In this document: positions 1 through 8,989 of the stretch, piece after piece | How positions within the stretch are numbered: position 1 is the first letter of the stretch | How the letters are laid out: each line of letters begins with the position of its first letter | Source of the DNA: G038396625 sp038396625 | Lineage (GTDB): Bacteria; Bacillota; Clostridia; Peptostreptococcales; Thermotaleaceae | NCBI GenBank assembly: GCA_038396625.1 | Contig: CP121688.1 | Span: 2,294,001 to 2,358,000 of the forward strand | Length of the DNA stretch: 64,000 nt | Direction of reading: 5' to 3' | Program-made: the position numbers and the translations under genes | Notes under the pieces: generated by a model | The model's input: the letters and a program-made list of their open reading frames with translations, nothing else | Database searches by the model: none | What the model was told of the DNA's origin: nothing

Positions 1-104
1 ATAGATTTACCCCAACAGGAACAGAAATTGAACGGCTTATTCTTCCTGATCTTTTATTTGATAGAATTAAAAATACTTTTGAAAGGCTGGAAAGTATATT
101 ATGA
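1..104 (+). CDS. 3' end of an unidentified gene (partial)
   Basis: An open frame enters from the left edge (first full codon at base 3) and stops with TGA at 102-104, giving 33 C-terminal residues that end in FERLESIL. The stop overlaps the ATG of the next gene in an ATGA arrangement, so the two are probably co-transcribed and translationally coupled. The tail is too short to assign to a family. Confidence 0.55.
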   Translation, partial: RFTPTGTEIERLILPDLLFDRIKNTFERLESIL

Positions 105-1150
105 CAAACCTTTATGTGATTATTCCCGGGGAAATATCTGATAATTTATCAAAGATGGTTCAAGCAGCAACTTCTGAAATTCCTACAATCACGATTACTT
201 CATCTACTACTCTACCTGACTTAAAAAACAAAAAAATACTCTTTGCCCTAGAATTAAATTCTATGGGGTATGATATACCTATGCTCCAAGTATTTTCTCA
301 ACTATATGCCAGAGGTAAAGATGCACTCTTAGGATCATCTGCTGGAATCTTTATTCATAGCAAAAGTGAACTGTATACCAAAAGCACAGCTAAAAATATA
401 ATCTTCTTAGCCAACCAATTAGGCTGTAGTTTTATAGGACACCCAATCGTTGAAGCAACAAAAAATCTAAACAACTTTCGTACATGGCAAAAAAGATATC
501 CTTTGCCCTTAGAAGAAATCTGCTATCGACTTTGTAAAAAGCTTGTTAAAAGGCTTATAGATGACAATCCTAAATTAATCCAAAATCCTAAAATTTTAGC
601 TTTACATTCTAGCTCCCGAAAAACATCTAATACACTTATGCTATGGGATATGGTCAAAGATCATCTACGCATCAAAGAAATAGAGGAACTACATGTGGAA
701 AATGGTACCGTTCTTGATTGTGCTGGTTGTTCTTTTACAGCATGCACCCATTTTAGTGAGCAAAACAGTTGCTTTTACGGGGGTATTATGGTAAAGGAAA
801 TTCTGCCTACCATTGAAAAAGCCAATGCCATCATATGGTTATGTCCCAACTATAACGATTCCATATCTGCAAATCTTATGGCTGTTATCAATCGATTAAC
901 TTCTTTATATCGAAAGATTTCCCTCTATGATAAAACACTATTTTCCATCGTTGTTTCAGGAAATTCGGGCAGTGATTCTGTAGCAAAACAACTCATTGAT
1001 GCCTTAAATATTAATAAAGGCTTTCGATTGCCTCCTTATTTTACACTAATGGCTACAGCTAATGACCCTAAGACTGTAAAAAATATTCCTATGATTGAAG
1101 AAGCGGCAAAGCAATTTGCTACCAATTTGATGCAAGAAATGAAGTCATAA
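101..1150 (+). CDS. NADPH-dependent FMN reductase / flavodoxin-like protein with cysteine motif
   Basis: A 349-residue protein with two parts. Residues 1-155 or so form an N-terminal region I do not recognise. Residues 160-345 look like a flavodoxin-fold NADPH-dependent FMN reductase: a strand followed by LHSSSRKTSNT, the position of the usual GSPRKxGNT phosphate-binding loop, then a CAGCxxTAC motif and another Cys as in iron-sulfur flavoproteins and related multimeric oxidoreductases. It would bind FMN and act in the cytoplasm; the substrate is unknown. The ATG overlaps the stop of the preceding frame (ATGA). A bidirectional terminator follows. The family call is fairly firm; the N-terminal extension makes it longer than simple members of about 200 residues. 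Confidence 0.7.
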   Translation: MTNLYVIIPGEISDNLSKMVQAATSEIPTITITSSTTLPDLKNKKILFALELNSMGYDIPMLQVFSQLYARGKDALLGSSAGIFIHSKSELYTKSTAKNIIFLANQLGCSFIGHPIVEATKNLNNFRTWQKRYPLPLEEICYRLCKKLVKRLIDDNPKLIQNPKILALHSSSRKTSNTLMLWDMVKDHLRIKEIEELHVENGTVLDCAGCSFTACTHFSEQNSCFYGGIMVKEILPTIEKANAIIWLCPNYNDSISANLMAVINRLTSLYRKISLYDKTLFSIVVSGNSGSDSVAKQLIDALNINKGFRLPPYFTLMATANDPKTVKNIPMIEEAAKQFATNLMQEMKS

Positions 1151-1180
1151 TATTTTTTACAGTCTTCATCTGTAACATAT

Positions 1181-1222
1181 AAAACTGCCTAGAATTCATT
1201 GATTTTTCTAGGCAGTTTTTAT
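1181..1222. terminator. bidirectional intrinsic terminator
   Basis: Arms AAAACTGCCTAGAA and TTCTAGGCAGTTTT flank an 11-base loop and are bounded by A- and T-rich ends. It lies between two convergent genes (stops at 1150 and 1238) and can serve both strands. Confidence 0.85.
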
Positions 1223-1237
1223 ACACGATTTGTTTTT

Positions 1238-2206
1238 TTACGCGTCATGTAAGTCTTTATAACACTTATAGTCCCCAAGAGGGGTTGCTTTCTTTATTGC
1301 TCTGATTACCGCTTCTTCCATCACTCTTGTAGCAAGAAGTCCCACCACATTCATATCTGCTTCAACATTACCTGTGCTTAGAGTAAAAATAGTATCTCCA
1401 TCCACCATAGAATGGGCAGGTCTCATTGTTCTTCCATAACCATTGTGAGCCATAGAAGCGATTTTAGTAGCTTGTGACTTCGTTAATTTCGCATTTGTAG
1501 CAATAATACCTATCGTCGTGTTACCGCTAAACAAATTCTTTTTGTTATTGTATTGCTGGATCATCTTCTCTTCTGTATTTGCAAAGGTTGTTTTGTCTTC
1601 ATTTAATGCTCCAGCCAGAATATTTCCAGTTTTGGGGTCAATTACATCGCCCAGGCAGTTGACTGCCACTAAGGCTCCTACCTTAAGTTCTCCAACTTGT
1701 AAGCAATATGCACCCAAGCCGCCTTTCATTGAAAATTCAGGCCCTAAAAACTTCCCTACTGTCGCTCCTGTACCTGCTCCTATAGTGCCTTCTGGACAAT
1801 CTTTATTTGTCGCATTTTCACTTGCTTTATATCCCATTGCTTTATCTGGTCTTATGTTGGGACTTCCTGTAGTAAGATCAAATAATACTGCTCCTGAAAC
1901 GATAGGCACCTTCGCTACTCCTACATCAAATCCAATGCCTTTTTCTTCTAGATATTCCATAACGCCTGTTGCTGCGTCTAATCCAAAGGCACTACCTCCA
2001 CTTAAGAAAATGGCATGTACTTGCTCCACTAAATTAACGGGATTTAACAAGTCTGTCTCTCTTGTTCCTGGTGCCCCACCTCTTACATCAACGCCTGCTG
2101 TTGCCCCTTCTTTGCATATAACTACGGTACATCCTGTAGCGGCTTCTAGATTTTGAGCATTTCCTACTTGAATTCCTTCAATATCTGTAAACTTTATTTC
2201 ATACAT
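1238..2206 (-). CDS. P1 family peptidase (DmpA/NylC-type N-terminal nucleophile hydrolase)
   Basis: A 322-residue member of the S58/P1 family, whose members self-cleave and then act as aminopeptidases, beta-peptidases or, as in NylC, nylon-oligomer amidases. Visible family features are an N-terminal LTDIEGIQVG-like start (FTDIEGIQVG), RGGAPGTRETDLL, FLSGGSAFGLDAATGV, GAGTGATVGK, and GNTTIGIIATNAKLTK near residue 230, where cleavage before a Thr/Ser would expose the nucleophile. GGAGGTA lies just before the ATG. The start is 38 bases after the stop of the OPT transporter gene, so it is probably in the same operon and handles peptides or amides that the transporter brings in. The exact substrate cannot be read from sequence. 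Confidence 0.85.
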   Translation of the reverse strand: MYEIKFTDIEGIQVGNAQNLEAATGCTVVICKEGATAGVDVRGGAPGTRETDLLNPVNLVEQVHAIFLSGGSAFGLDAATGVMEYLEEKGIGFDVGVAKVPIVSGAVLFDLTTGSPNIRPDKAMGYKASENATNKDCPEGTIGAGTGATVGKFLGPEFSMKGGLGAYCLQVGELKVGALVAVNCLGDVIDPKTGNILAGALNEDKTTFANTEEKMIQQYNNKKNLFSGNTTIGIIATNAKLTKSQATKIASMAHNGYGRTMRPAHSMVDGDTIFTLSTGNVEADMNVVGLLATRVMEEAVIRAIKKATPLGDYKCYKDLHDA

Positions 2207-2244
2207 AAAATACCTCCGGAAAATTGTATAATTCGTTTTATTTT

Positions 2245-3876
2245 TTATCCCATGGTAATTACTTTCATAATTGCAATTAAAACACCAGTAACCCCTTCTC
2301 CACCGAGCATCCCTGAAGAAACGATCACCCCTTTTTCATTTGAGCCAGGCTTTATCTTAGATAGAATAAAATTACCAAGACCTCCTATAAAAGCTGCTGT
2401 AGATATTGCCATGGGAAGGTAAATACCTATTCCTAATGTCATTCCAGGAATATTCAATAAATATAGCGCTACACCAACAATCAAGCCGATAATAAACGAT
2501 GTGGTATTGGGCAGTCCTCCAACCATTGTTGAAACCGCATAGGCTTGAGGTGCTGGGAGTTCTGTTCCAGGCCCCATAGCTCCATAAGCCTTAAACATTA
2601 CAAACAATACAACAACAGATACAATCGCTCCAATAACTCCTCCAATCGCTTCAGAAACAAGCTGTGCTTTTGGGTTTGTCCTCAGGATATTCCCTGATTT
2701 AAAATCATTTAGTACATCTCCTGTTAAACCGCAGGCCACAGCCACCACTGCAGCAATCAAAAATCCTTCAATTCCTGTGATATTAAATAGACCTTTCACT
2801 GCAAGTAAAACAATTATACCAAATACTTCCATAGGGTTAATTCCCGTTTGCCCTGTTATTGAAGCAGCCATGGCTGTGGTGAGCCATACCCCTATAATTG
2901 TCAATATACTAGGTAGAAGCTGCATTTCAGTAAATAATGTTAGTAAAAAAGCAATCAATGCAAAAGCAATAGGAGCCCATTTAAGACTTATTCCACCTTC
3001 TTTTGCTGCTTTTCCAGTAATCATTGGACCATATATTTCCTTTGCTTTCGGTATAATTCCTTTTAATAATACGCCTATACCCGTTCCTACCATAAGACCT
3101 ATTCCTAAACTATCCTTGAAAGCTGTAGCCGCTGCAACGTCAACAAACCATCCCAGAGAAACACCTACAGGAATAATAAAGAAATATGCAATCATTGCCC
3201 CTAAAAACCATACTCCAGTAAATAAAGGCCCTATAATATAGCCAATCCCAGCTGCCATTGGAGAAATCCATACGCCAAAAAATATATTTTTTGCCATCAA
3301 ACTAGTAGACATCCATGCACCGGGGATGAGTCCTAACCCATCTCTCAATGCAGTAAAAACCGCCGTAATACCTAATGTTGAGAAAAGTGTTTTCGCCTTT
3401 TCTCCTCCTTCGTCTCCAGCCAATACCGTTTCAGAAGCAGCTATACCCATTGGAAAAGGTAGCTTCTCTCCTTCAATAAAATATTTTCGGACAAGAGCCG
3501 TAAAAATTACACCTAGGACGGTTCCAGCCAGTGTAACAACCAATAGTGTTATAAAATGAACATCTGCATCTTTGTTAAGCATCCATATCCCAGGAATAGT
3601 AAAAGCTAAGCCTCCTGCTACCATACCACCTGCAGACATTGCCGTATGGGTCACATTGATTTCGTTTAAATTTGTTTTACCCATCGCTTTTAATATTGTC
3701 ATAGACATAACAGCTACGAAAATAGTAGGCCAAGGTAATGCACCCATTCTAAGGGCTACATACATGGAACTAGTTGTTATAATAATGGCTCCAATGGCAC
3801 CAATAATCATGCTGCGCAGCGTTAACTGCTCTTTCAAACCACTTGCATAACGCACCTCTTTTTTCGCCTTTTCCAT
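2245..3876 (-). CDS. OPT family oligopeptide/metal-chelate transporter
   Basis: A 543-residue, very hydrophobic integral membrane protein with well over ten predicted transmembrane segments. The N-terminal part contains NLNEINVTHTAMSAGGMVAGG, a segment typical of the OPT (oligopeptide transporter/YSL-like) family, and glycine-rich membrane helices follow to the C terminus. OPT proteins are secondary transporters for small peptides or chelates, driven by ion gradients. It is shorter than many bacterial OPT proteins (around 600 residues). GGAGGCGC precedes the ATG. It sits between an M20 peptidase and a P1 peptidase on the same strand, which favours peptides or peptide-like amides as cargo. Confidence 0.85.
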   Translation of the reverse strand: MEKAKKEVRYASGLKEQLTLRSMIIGAIGAIIITTSSMYVALRMGALPWPTIFVAVMSMTILKAMGKTNLNEINVTHTAMSAGGMVAGGLAFTIPGIWMLNKDADVHFITLLVVTLAGTVLGVIFTALVRKYFIEGEKLPFPMGIAASETVLAGDEGGEKAKTLFSTLGITAVFTALRDGLGLIPGAWMSTSLMAKNIFFGVWISPMAAGIGYIIGPLFTGVWFLGAMIAYFFIIPVGVSLGWFVDVAAATAFKDSLGIGLMVGTGIGVLLKGIIPKAKEIYGPMITGKAAKEGGISLKWAPIAFALIAFLLTLFTEMQLLPSILTIIGVWLTTAMAASITGQTGINPMEVFGIIVLLAVKGLFNITGIEGFLIAAVVAVACGLTGDVLNDFKSGNILRTNPKAQLVSEAIGGVIGAIVSVVVLFVMFKAYGAMGPGTELPAPQAYAVSTMVGGLPNTTSFIIGLIVGVALYLLNIPGMTLGIGIYLPMAISTAAFIGGLGNFILSKIKPGSNEKGVIVSSGMLGGEGVTGVLIAIMKVITMG

Positions 3877-4020
3877 AATAGCGCCTCCTTTAATTTCTAT
3901 ACAGTCTCAAGTTTTAAAATTAAAGTCATGGCTTAAATGTCAGCAAAATGAATCATTAATATCCATCTTGTATGTATGCTATTATCTTATTAAAATGCTT
4001 TATTGCATATACTTTGTCCC

Positions 4021-5298
4021 TTACTCTTTAACGCCTAGCAATTTAACTGCAGAAAGTGCCATAATTTTTGCTGCATTTTTCATATCTTCAATGGGCACAT
4101 ATTCATCAGATTTATGCGCTACTACTAAGGGTCCAGGTCCATAAACAATACATTGCTCAAGCTTACCTTGCTTAACAACATATTTTTGATCATCACTTCC
4201 CGGGCTTAATGAAAAATCAAGGGGTCTTTTTAGATAGGTTTCCCCTGCTTCCAAAAATGCTTTTACAACATCTGTATCATTTGGAACAATCGTTGGATCT
4301 ACTTCCATTATTGAATTGAATGCATAATCAAAATTCTCATCTTCCTGCTTTAATCTTTCACAGATAGAAAGTATTCTTTCTTTTGCCCATGCAACACTTT
4401 GTTCTGGAATTAAACGCCAGTCAAAACTCGTTTTACATGAATTAGGTACCGTATTTACTTTGGTTCCTGCATTGATTGTAGTAGCTGTAAGGGTACTTTT
4501 TCTACATTTAGGAGGCATAATTGGGTATTGCGATTCATTTACTAGCTCAGGACGTATTTCTTGATCGATTGTATTGAGTAATTTAACCATATTCTCTATA
4601 GCGTTGATTCCTTCTGAGGGCATACTTCCATGGCTTTGTTTTCCCTTTGTTTCGATTTCAAACCAAAAGGTTCCTCTATGGCCTAGACATACTTTATCCA
4701 CATCTAAGCATTCACTAATTACACAATAATCTGTGTTTTGATCTGAAATATATCCTTGCTCTACAAGATACCCTAATCCAGCATAACCACCTGTTTCTTC
4801 ATCCGGTGTTGCGCTAGATAAAATTGTACCTTGTAGTTCTATTGCTGCCTTTTTCAAAGCATAAATAGCAAATATTTGTGATACAATTCCTGATTTTTGA
4901 TCTGAGGAACCTCTACCATAGATCTTTCCATCCTTTACTACACCTTCATAAGGGGAAACTGTCCAGTTTGTCCCTGCAGGGACGACATCAAAATGTCCTG
5001 AGAAATGAATAAGCGGTCTCTGTGCCTTGCCATTATATCGACCAATCACACTGACTCTTGGTAAATTTTGTCCGTGAGGCGCTAATTCAGGAAGTACCGC
5101 TTCAGGAACTGATATGTATTCAACTTCGCACCCAATTTTTTTCATCATTTCTCCTATGGCTTTAGCACATTGAGGATAGTTTTCTCCAGGTGGATTTTCT
5201 GTAGGTATACGTATGATTTCTCTTGCAAACTCCACCAATTCATCTTCCAAATTTTCAACAGCCTCATCAATCGCTGCACTCATTTCTTTATAATCCAT
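4021..5298 (-). CDS. M20 family peptidase/deacylase (ArgE/DapE-like)
   Basis: A 425-residue zinc hydrolase of the M20 family, which removes acyl groups from amino acids or cleaves small peptides in the cytoplasm. The metal-site residues are in place: His102 and Asp104 in GHFDVV, bridging Asp133 in GRGSSDQKSG, Glu167-Glu168 in PDEETGG, Glu196, and His395 in VVAHKSDEY. The dimerisation lid falls around residues 205-320. AAGGAGGCAGGGT precedes the ATG. The gene follows the ketopantoate-reductase-family gene and precedes the OPT transporter on the same strand, with gaps of 288 and 144 bases, so it may belong to one regulon. The precise substrate is undetermined. Confidence 0.85.
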   Translation of the reverse strand: MDYKEMSAAIDEAVENLEDELVEFAREIIRIPTENPPGENYPQCAKAIGEMMKKIGCEVEYISVPEAVLPELAPHGQNLPRVSVIGRYNGKAQRPLIHFSGHFDVVPAGTNWTVSPYEGVVKDGKIYGRGSSDQKSGIVSQIFAIYALKKAAIELQGTILSSATPDEETGGYAGLGYLVEQGYISDQNTDYCVISECLDVDKVCLGHRGTFWFEIETKGKQSHGSMPSEGINAIENMVKLLNTIDQEIRPELVNESQYPIMPPKCRKSTLTATTINAGTKVNTVPNSCKTSFDWRLIPEQSVAWAKERILSICERLKQEDENFDYAFNSIMEVDPTIVPNDTDVVKAFLEAGETYLKRPLDFSLSPGSDDQKYVVKQGKLEQCIVYGPGPLVVAHKSDEYVPIEDMKNAAKIMALSAVKLLGVKE

Positions 5299-5367
5299 AC
5301 CCTGCCTCCTTTTCTAGCAAGTTTTTATAATTGAAGATATCATCCTTGTTCTTATATCTCTTTAAAA

Positions 5368-5412
5368 TTTATGGTAAGAGAAAATAAAATATTACATTTC
5401 TATTACCATAAA
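5368..5412. repeat. spaced inverted repeat upstream of the M20 gene
   Basis: TTTATGGTAA at 5368-5377 is exactly mirrored by TTACCATAAA at 5403-5412, 25 bases apart and 70-115 bases upstream of the M20 start. It could be an operator for the nearby IclR regulator, or a chance AT-rich repeat. No T tract follows, so it is not an obvious terminator. Confidence 0.35.
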
Positions 5413-5586
5413 TAAAATCATACATTTAAATCCCTCTAAGAGTCGGTATCGTTTTTTGGGTAGGTTTTGATAACGAATTGCTTTTTATAATTCTACGACT
5501 TTGAATAATTGGACTCTTTTTCTATATTATAATGCTATACCAATATAAAAAACATCCTATTTCTGCAACGTTTTCTGTTATTAATT

Positions 5587-6507
5587 TTATGAATATTTTT
5601 TTTGGATGACAGCTATTAAATTGGTAATCACCTTATTTATGGGTGTATCTAATCCTAAAACTTCCCCTTCTCTTACGATAGCTCCATTAATCATTTCTAT
5701 TTCTGTTTTTCTCTTGTTTACTACGTCTTGTAGCATAGATGATCTATTTTCTGCTGTGGCTTTACAAACTTCTTTCGTATGGGCAATAGGATCATCATAA
5801 GGCAATTGTATTCCTTTAATTTTTGCAACATGCCATGCTTCTGCTACAGCTAATTCTAATAATTCCTCTGTCTCTTTGAAATCTATTAATTGCCCATTCT
5901 TTAGACCTGTAATAGCTGTTAAAGCATTAATCCCTATATTGACCATAAGTTTTCCCCATACAAGTCCCATCACATTTTCTGAAATATCTGTTGCTATGGA
6001 GGCATCACTGAATACTTTACCGATCTTTTGTATTCTTGCAGAAACGCTTCCATCAATTTCTCCTATATGTGTTTTTCCTACACCTGCATGTCGAATTTTT
6101 CCAGGTCCTAACATGGTAGATCCATGAGCCGTAGTCCCTGCAATAATATTTTTCTTACCAATAACACTCCCTATCTTTTCAATATTCCCTAATCCATTTT
6201 GCAGTGTTAAAGCAATCGTATCTATTCCAAATATTTCTTTGTTTTGTTCAATAGCAATTTCTGTTATCGTAGATTTAACAAATACTAAGACCAAATCTAC
6301 CACACCTATATCAGAAGGCTTCATCGCAGCCCTAATATTTTTTATATGTTTGTTACCTTTGCTTGTTTCTATATAGAGTCCTGTTTCATTAATAGCATCT
6401 ACATGTTCTTTCCATACGTCTAAAAGCCAAACTTCATTATCTGCCTCTGCAAGCATACCACCATACAAACATCCCATTGCACCTGCGCCCAGTACAGCAA
6501 TTTTCAT
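5587..6507 (-). CDS. ketopantoate reductase family protein (PanE/ApbA-like)
   Basis: A 306-residue member of the 2-dehydropantoate 2-reductase family. The N terminus has the NADP-binding Rossmann motif GAGAMG at residues 7-12; TLQNGLGN (101-108) and VWGKLMVN with Lys186 match the conserved Asn and catalytic Lys regions, and the C-terminal helical domain (190-306) matches ApbA_C. In pantothenate synthesis the enzyme reduces ketopantoate, but no other pantothenate genes are nearby. Its position between an IclR regulator and peptide catabolic genes suggests a paralogue reducing another 2-oxo acid. AGGAGG precedes the ATG. Fold assignment is firm; reaction is inferred. Confidence 0.8.
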   Translation of the reverse strand: MKIAVLGAGAMGCLYGGMLAEADNEVWLLDVWKEHVDAINETGLYIETSKGNKHIKNIRAAMKPSDIGVVDLVLVFVKSTITEIAIEQNKEIFGIDTIALTLQNGLGNIEKIGSVIGKKNIIAGTTAHGSTMLGPGKIRHAGVGKTHIGEIDGSVSARIQKIGKVFSDASIATDISENVMGLVWGKLMVNIGINALTAITGLKNGQLIDFKETEELLELAVAEAWHVAKIKGIQLPYDDPIAHTKEVCKATAENRSSMLQDVVNKRKTEIEMINGAIVREGEVLGLDTPINKVITNLIAVIQKKYS

Positions 6508-6651
6508 GATTCATCCTCCTATTGTAATTCATACAGTCTTCTAAGCTTCTCTTCTTTTACACTTCCAAAACTTTAGACAATCTTCCTTTTAGCACTTCTA
6601 CTTTAAATATTTTGAACTTATTCACCTAGATTTGCATATTGTTTCACAAAT

Positions 6652-6684
6652 TTAGGTAGAATTTTGTGTTGCTACTTTTGCCAT
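6652..6684 (-). CDS. 10-codon ORF with strong RBS (leader peptide or gene remnant)
   Basis: AAGGAGGAGATTATC leads into an ATG and ten codons (MAKVATQNST) before TAA. After a one-base shift the reading continues as PKFVKQYANLGE and stops, so this may be what is left of a deleted or frameshifted gene rather than a real leader peptide. It lies between the IclR gene (upstream) and the PanE-family gene. Confidence 0.3.
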   Translation of the reverse strand: MAKVATQNST

Positions 6685-6710
6685 GATAATCTCCTCCTTA
6701 TTACATACTT

Positions 6711-7481
6711 TTATTTTCTATAACCTAATTCTTTTGAAAATTGATCTGTTATATCTTTTACAATTTTTGTATATCCTATCTCTTTTTCTCCTTCATCATA
6801 TCTATACTTAGGCATTGCAACACTTATTGCTGCAATCACTAATCCACTATAGTCTTTTACTGGTGCTGCTATGCACTGTAATCCTTCTACATATTCCTCT
6901 TCATCGATACAGTAGCCCTGTTTGCGAATTTGTTCTAATTGTTCAAATAGTCCCTCTAAATTTTCAATTGTATTTTTGGTGTACTTGACAAAAGCTTCTT
7001 TCTCAAGAAGTTTTTCAACTGCTTCTCTTGACTTATACGCCAACATTACTTTTCCCAATCCTGTACAATAGATAGGCAATTTCTTCCCTATGCTTAAATC
7101 AACTTTTATCGTTGCCTGGCTTTCTATTTTATCAATATATATAATGGAACTTCCATCCATAATCGCTAAATTTACAGTTTCTTGTGTCAGCACTGCAAGC
7201 CTTTCTAAAAATGGCTGTGCCTGCCGCCTAAGTCCTAGCCTTTCTACCACATTATTACCCATTTCAAATAGCTTAAAGCTATTTGAATATTTTTGATTCA
7301 ATGGATTTTGTACCACATACCCTTTCTGCTTCAAAGTAGAAATTAAACGATGTACAGTACTTTTATCCCAGTGAAGGATCTCACTAATCTCACTAATACC
7401 TATCTCATGTTTTTTGTCTAGCACTTCCAAAATGTCCAAAGCTTTCAATACAGATTTTACAACATTAGATCTTTCAGACAT
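6711..7481 (-). CDS. IclR family transcriptional regulator
   Basis: A 256-residue IclR-type regulator. Residues 1-65 form the winged helix-turn-helix (ALDILEVLDKKHEIGISEIS, then KSTVHRLISTLKQKGYVV), and the rest is the effector-binding domain with the typical CTGLGKVMLAY and EEEYVEGLQCIAAPV segments. I chose the ATG at 7481 because GGGAGG lies seven bases ahead of it; an upstream in-frame ATG at 7496 overlaps that ribosome binding site. It is the first gene of the minus-strand series leading to the PanE-like, M20, OPT and P1 genes, so it is the likely regulator of that module. Confidence 0.88.
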   Translation of the reverse strand: MSERSNVVKSVLKALDILEVLDKKHEIGISEISEILHWDKSTVHRLISTLKQKGYVVQNPLNQKYSNSFKLFEMGNNVVERLGLRRQAQPFLERLAVLTQETVNLAIMDGSSIIYIDKIESQATIKVDLSIGKKLPIYCTGLGKVMLAYKSREAVEKLLEKEAFVKYTKNTIENLEGLFEQLEQIRKQGYCIDEEEYVEGLQCIAAPVKDYSGLVIAAISVAMPKYRYDEGEKEIGYTKIVKDITDQFSKELGYRK

Positions 7482-7755
7482 TTCTCTGCCTCCCATCTAT
7501 ATTAAAATATTTTACTGTTTTAAATTTTGTTTTTTAATTTTTTCACAATGCGAAAATAGATTTCGTATTATATAATTTACAATTCTACATTTCTCTTTGA
7601 ATCCCTTTTATTTTTTAAATATTTAGAAATCTATATTTTTAACAAATATTAAGAACAATATTTTATATTGCAAAAAATTTTTTCCATTTTAAAGCACATC
7701 CTATTTCATTCCATAAGAATATATGTCTTTCTATCTTTATTTGATATTACACATA
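7482..7755. other. AT-rich intergenic region, nothing recognised
   Basis: Upstream region of the IclR gene. I see no ORF with a ribosome binding site and no known RNA motif. It presumably carries the promoter of the IclR gene, but no convincing -35/-10 pair stands out. Confidence 0.4.
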
Positions 7756-7805
7756 AAATACACCTTAAATTTTGTATTTTTCATAGCAAAATTTAAGGTG
7801 TATTT
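7756..7805 (-). terminator. 19-bp perfect hairpin after yebC
   Basis: AAATACACCTTAAATTTTG at 7756-7774 and its exact complement at 7787-7805 flank a 12-base loop. It lies 130 bases downstream of the yebC stop on the minus strand and ends in TTTTATG, so it is probably the yebC terminator, though the T tract is short. Confidence 0.6.
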
Positions 7806-7934
7806 AAAATCTTTAAAATGTTTTAAAGATACTTTTTAAAGAAGTAATGACGATCGTAGCTACACAGTAATGATGACCAATTACTCCTCAAATCTAAAAC
7901 ATTGATATTCCTTTATTACGATTATTTGTTAAAT

Positions 7935-8660
7935 CTATTCTTGTGGCATATCCCAGTTATGGTAAATCTCTTGAATGTCATCATCATCCTCAAGCATATC
8001 AATCAATCTATTCATGGATTTGATTTGCTCTTCATTTTCTAATTTCACTGTGGTTTGAGGAAGCATTGCAATATCTGCTGCTACAAAATGATATCCATTT
8101 TCTGCAAGAATATTTTTTACATCATAAAAATCTTCGGGAGCGGAAATAATTTCAAAACCTTCTTCATCTCCTATAAAGTCTTCTGCACCTGCTTCTAAAG
8201 CTGTTTCCATTAATTTTTCTTCATTAATATCACTATTATTTTCTATGATGATTTGACCTTTTCTGTCAAACATATATGCCACACAACCGCTTGTTCCAAG
8301 ATTTCCTCCATTTTTATCAAAATAATACCTTAAGTTACTTCCCGTTCTATTTCTATTGTCAGTAAGTGCCTCAACAATGACAGCTATACCATTTGGACCA
8401 TATCCTTCATATACAATTCTTTCATAGCTGTCTCCATCCATCCCACCTGCACCTTTTTTTACAGCTCTATCAATATTATCATTAGGCATATTTATGGATT
8501 TAGCTTTATCAATCGCATTTTTAAGGGCGGCATTATATTCTGCATCAGCGCCCCCTTCTTTTGCAGCAACTGTAATAAGTCTTGCGTATTTTGTAAATAT
8601 CTGTGCTCTCTTTGCATCTTGCTTTTCTTTTCTATTTGCAATTGTTCCATGTCTTCCCAT
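7935..8660 (-). CDS. yebC: YebC/PmpR family protein
   Basis: A 241-residue member of the YebC/TACO1 family. The N terminus MGRHGTIANRKEKQDAKRA closely follows the family signature (MAGHSKWxNIKHRKxxQDxKR), and VYEGYGPNGIAVIVEALTDN and NLGTSGCVAYMF are conserved central segments. Family members bind DNA or the ribosome; recent work places many of them as translation factors that relieve stalling at proline stretches. Length is normal for the family. It stands alone with its own hairpin downstream. The function call is firm at family level only. Confidence 0.92.
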   Translation of the reverse strand: MGRHGTIANRKEKQDAKRAQIFTKYARLITVAAKEGGADAEYNAALKNAIDKAKSINMPNDNIDRAVKKGAGGMDGDSYERIVYEGYGPNGIAVIVEALTDNRNRTGSNLRYYFDKNGGNLGTSGCVAYMFDRKGQIIIENNSDINEEKLMETALEAGAEDFIGDEEGFEIISAPEDFYDVKNILAENGYHFVAADIAMLPQTTVKLENEEQIKSMNRLIDMLEDDDDIQEIYHNWDMPQE

Positions 8661-8940
8661 ACGTTTATATCACTCCTATAGCTTAATTTCTTTCTTTCTA
8701 TTGGCACAAAATATCTTTATGGGGCAGCTGTTTTCCTCATATTGCTTTTAATATGGACTCAAAAAATTTTAACTTGCATTCTGTATGCTAACCAGTTGCA
8801 GATTTTATAACGGCAACTAAAACCATAGTAATTTTATCATAAAATTAAAATTTAGTAAATAAATTAAGGTACTGCGAATGTCATGATTTATTTACTAAGT
8901 CCTTCGCAATTTTAAATATTAGAATCATATTAATCCACAT

Positions 8941-8980
8941 AAAAAACGTGCTATTCCTTTAACAAAGGTAGCACGTTTTT
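8941..8980 (-). terminator. intrinsic terminator of the amino-acid permease gene
   Basis: AAAAAACGTGCTA pairs with TAGCACGTTTTT around the inner CCTTTAACAAAGG hairpin. On the minus strand it follows the permease stop at 8990 by ten bases and ends in a T tract. The rest of the 8661-8989 gap shows no gene or motif. Confidence 0.9.
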
Positions 8981-8989
8981 ATGTATTTT

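Noticed and set aside
1518..2156. Long plus-strand ORF of 212 codons
   Set aside because: It lies wholly antisense to the well-supported P1 peptidase gene and shows the Pro/Ser/Ala-rich pattern of a shadow frame.
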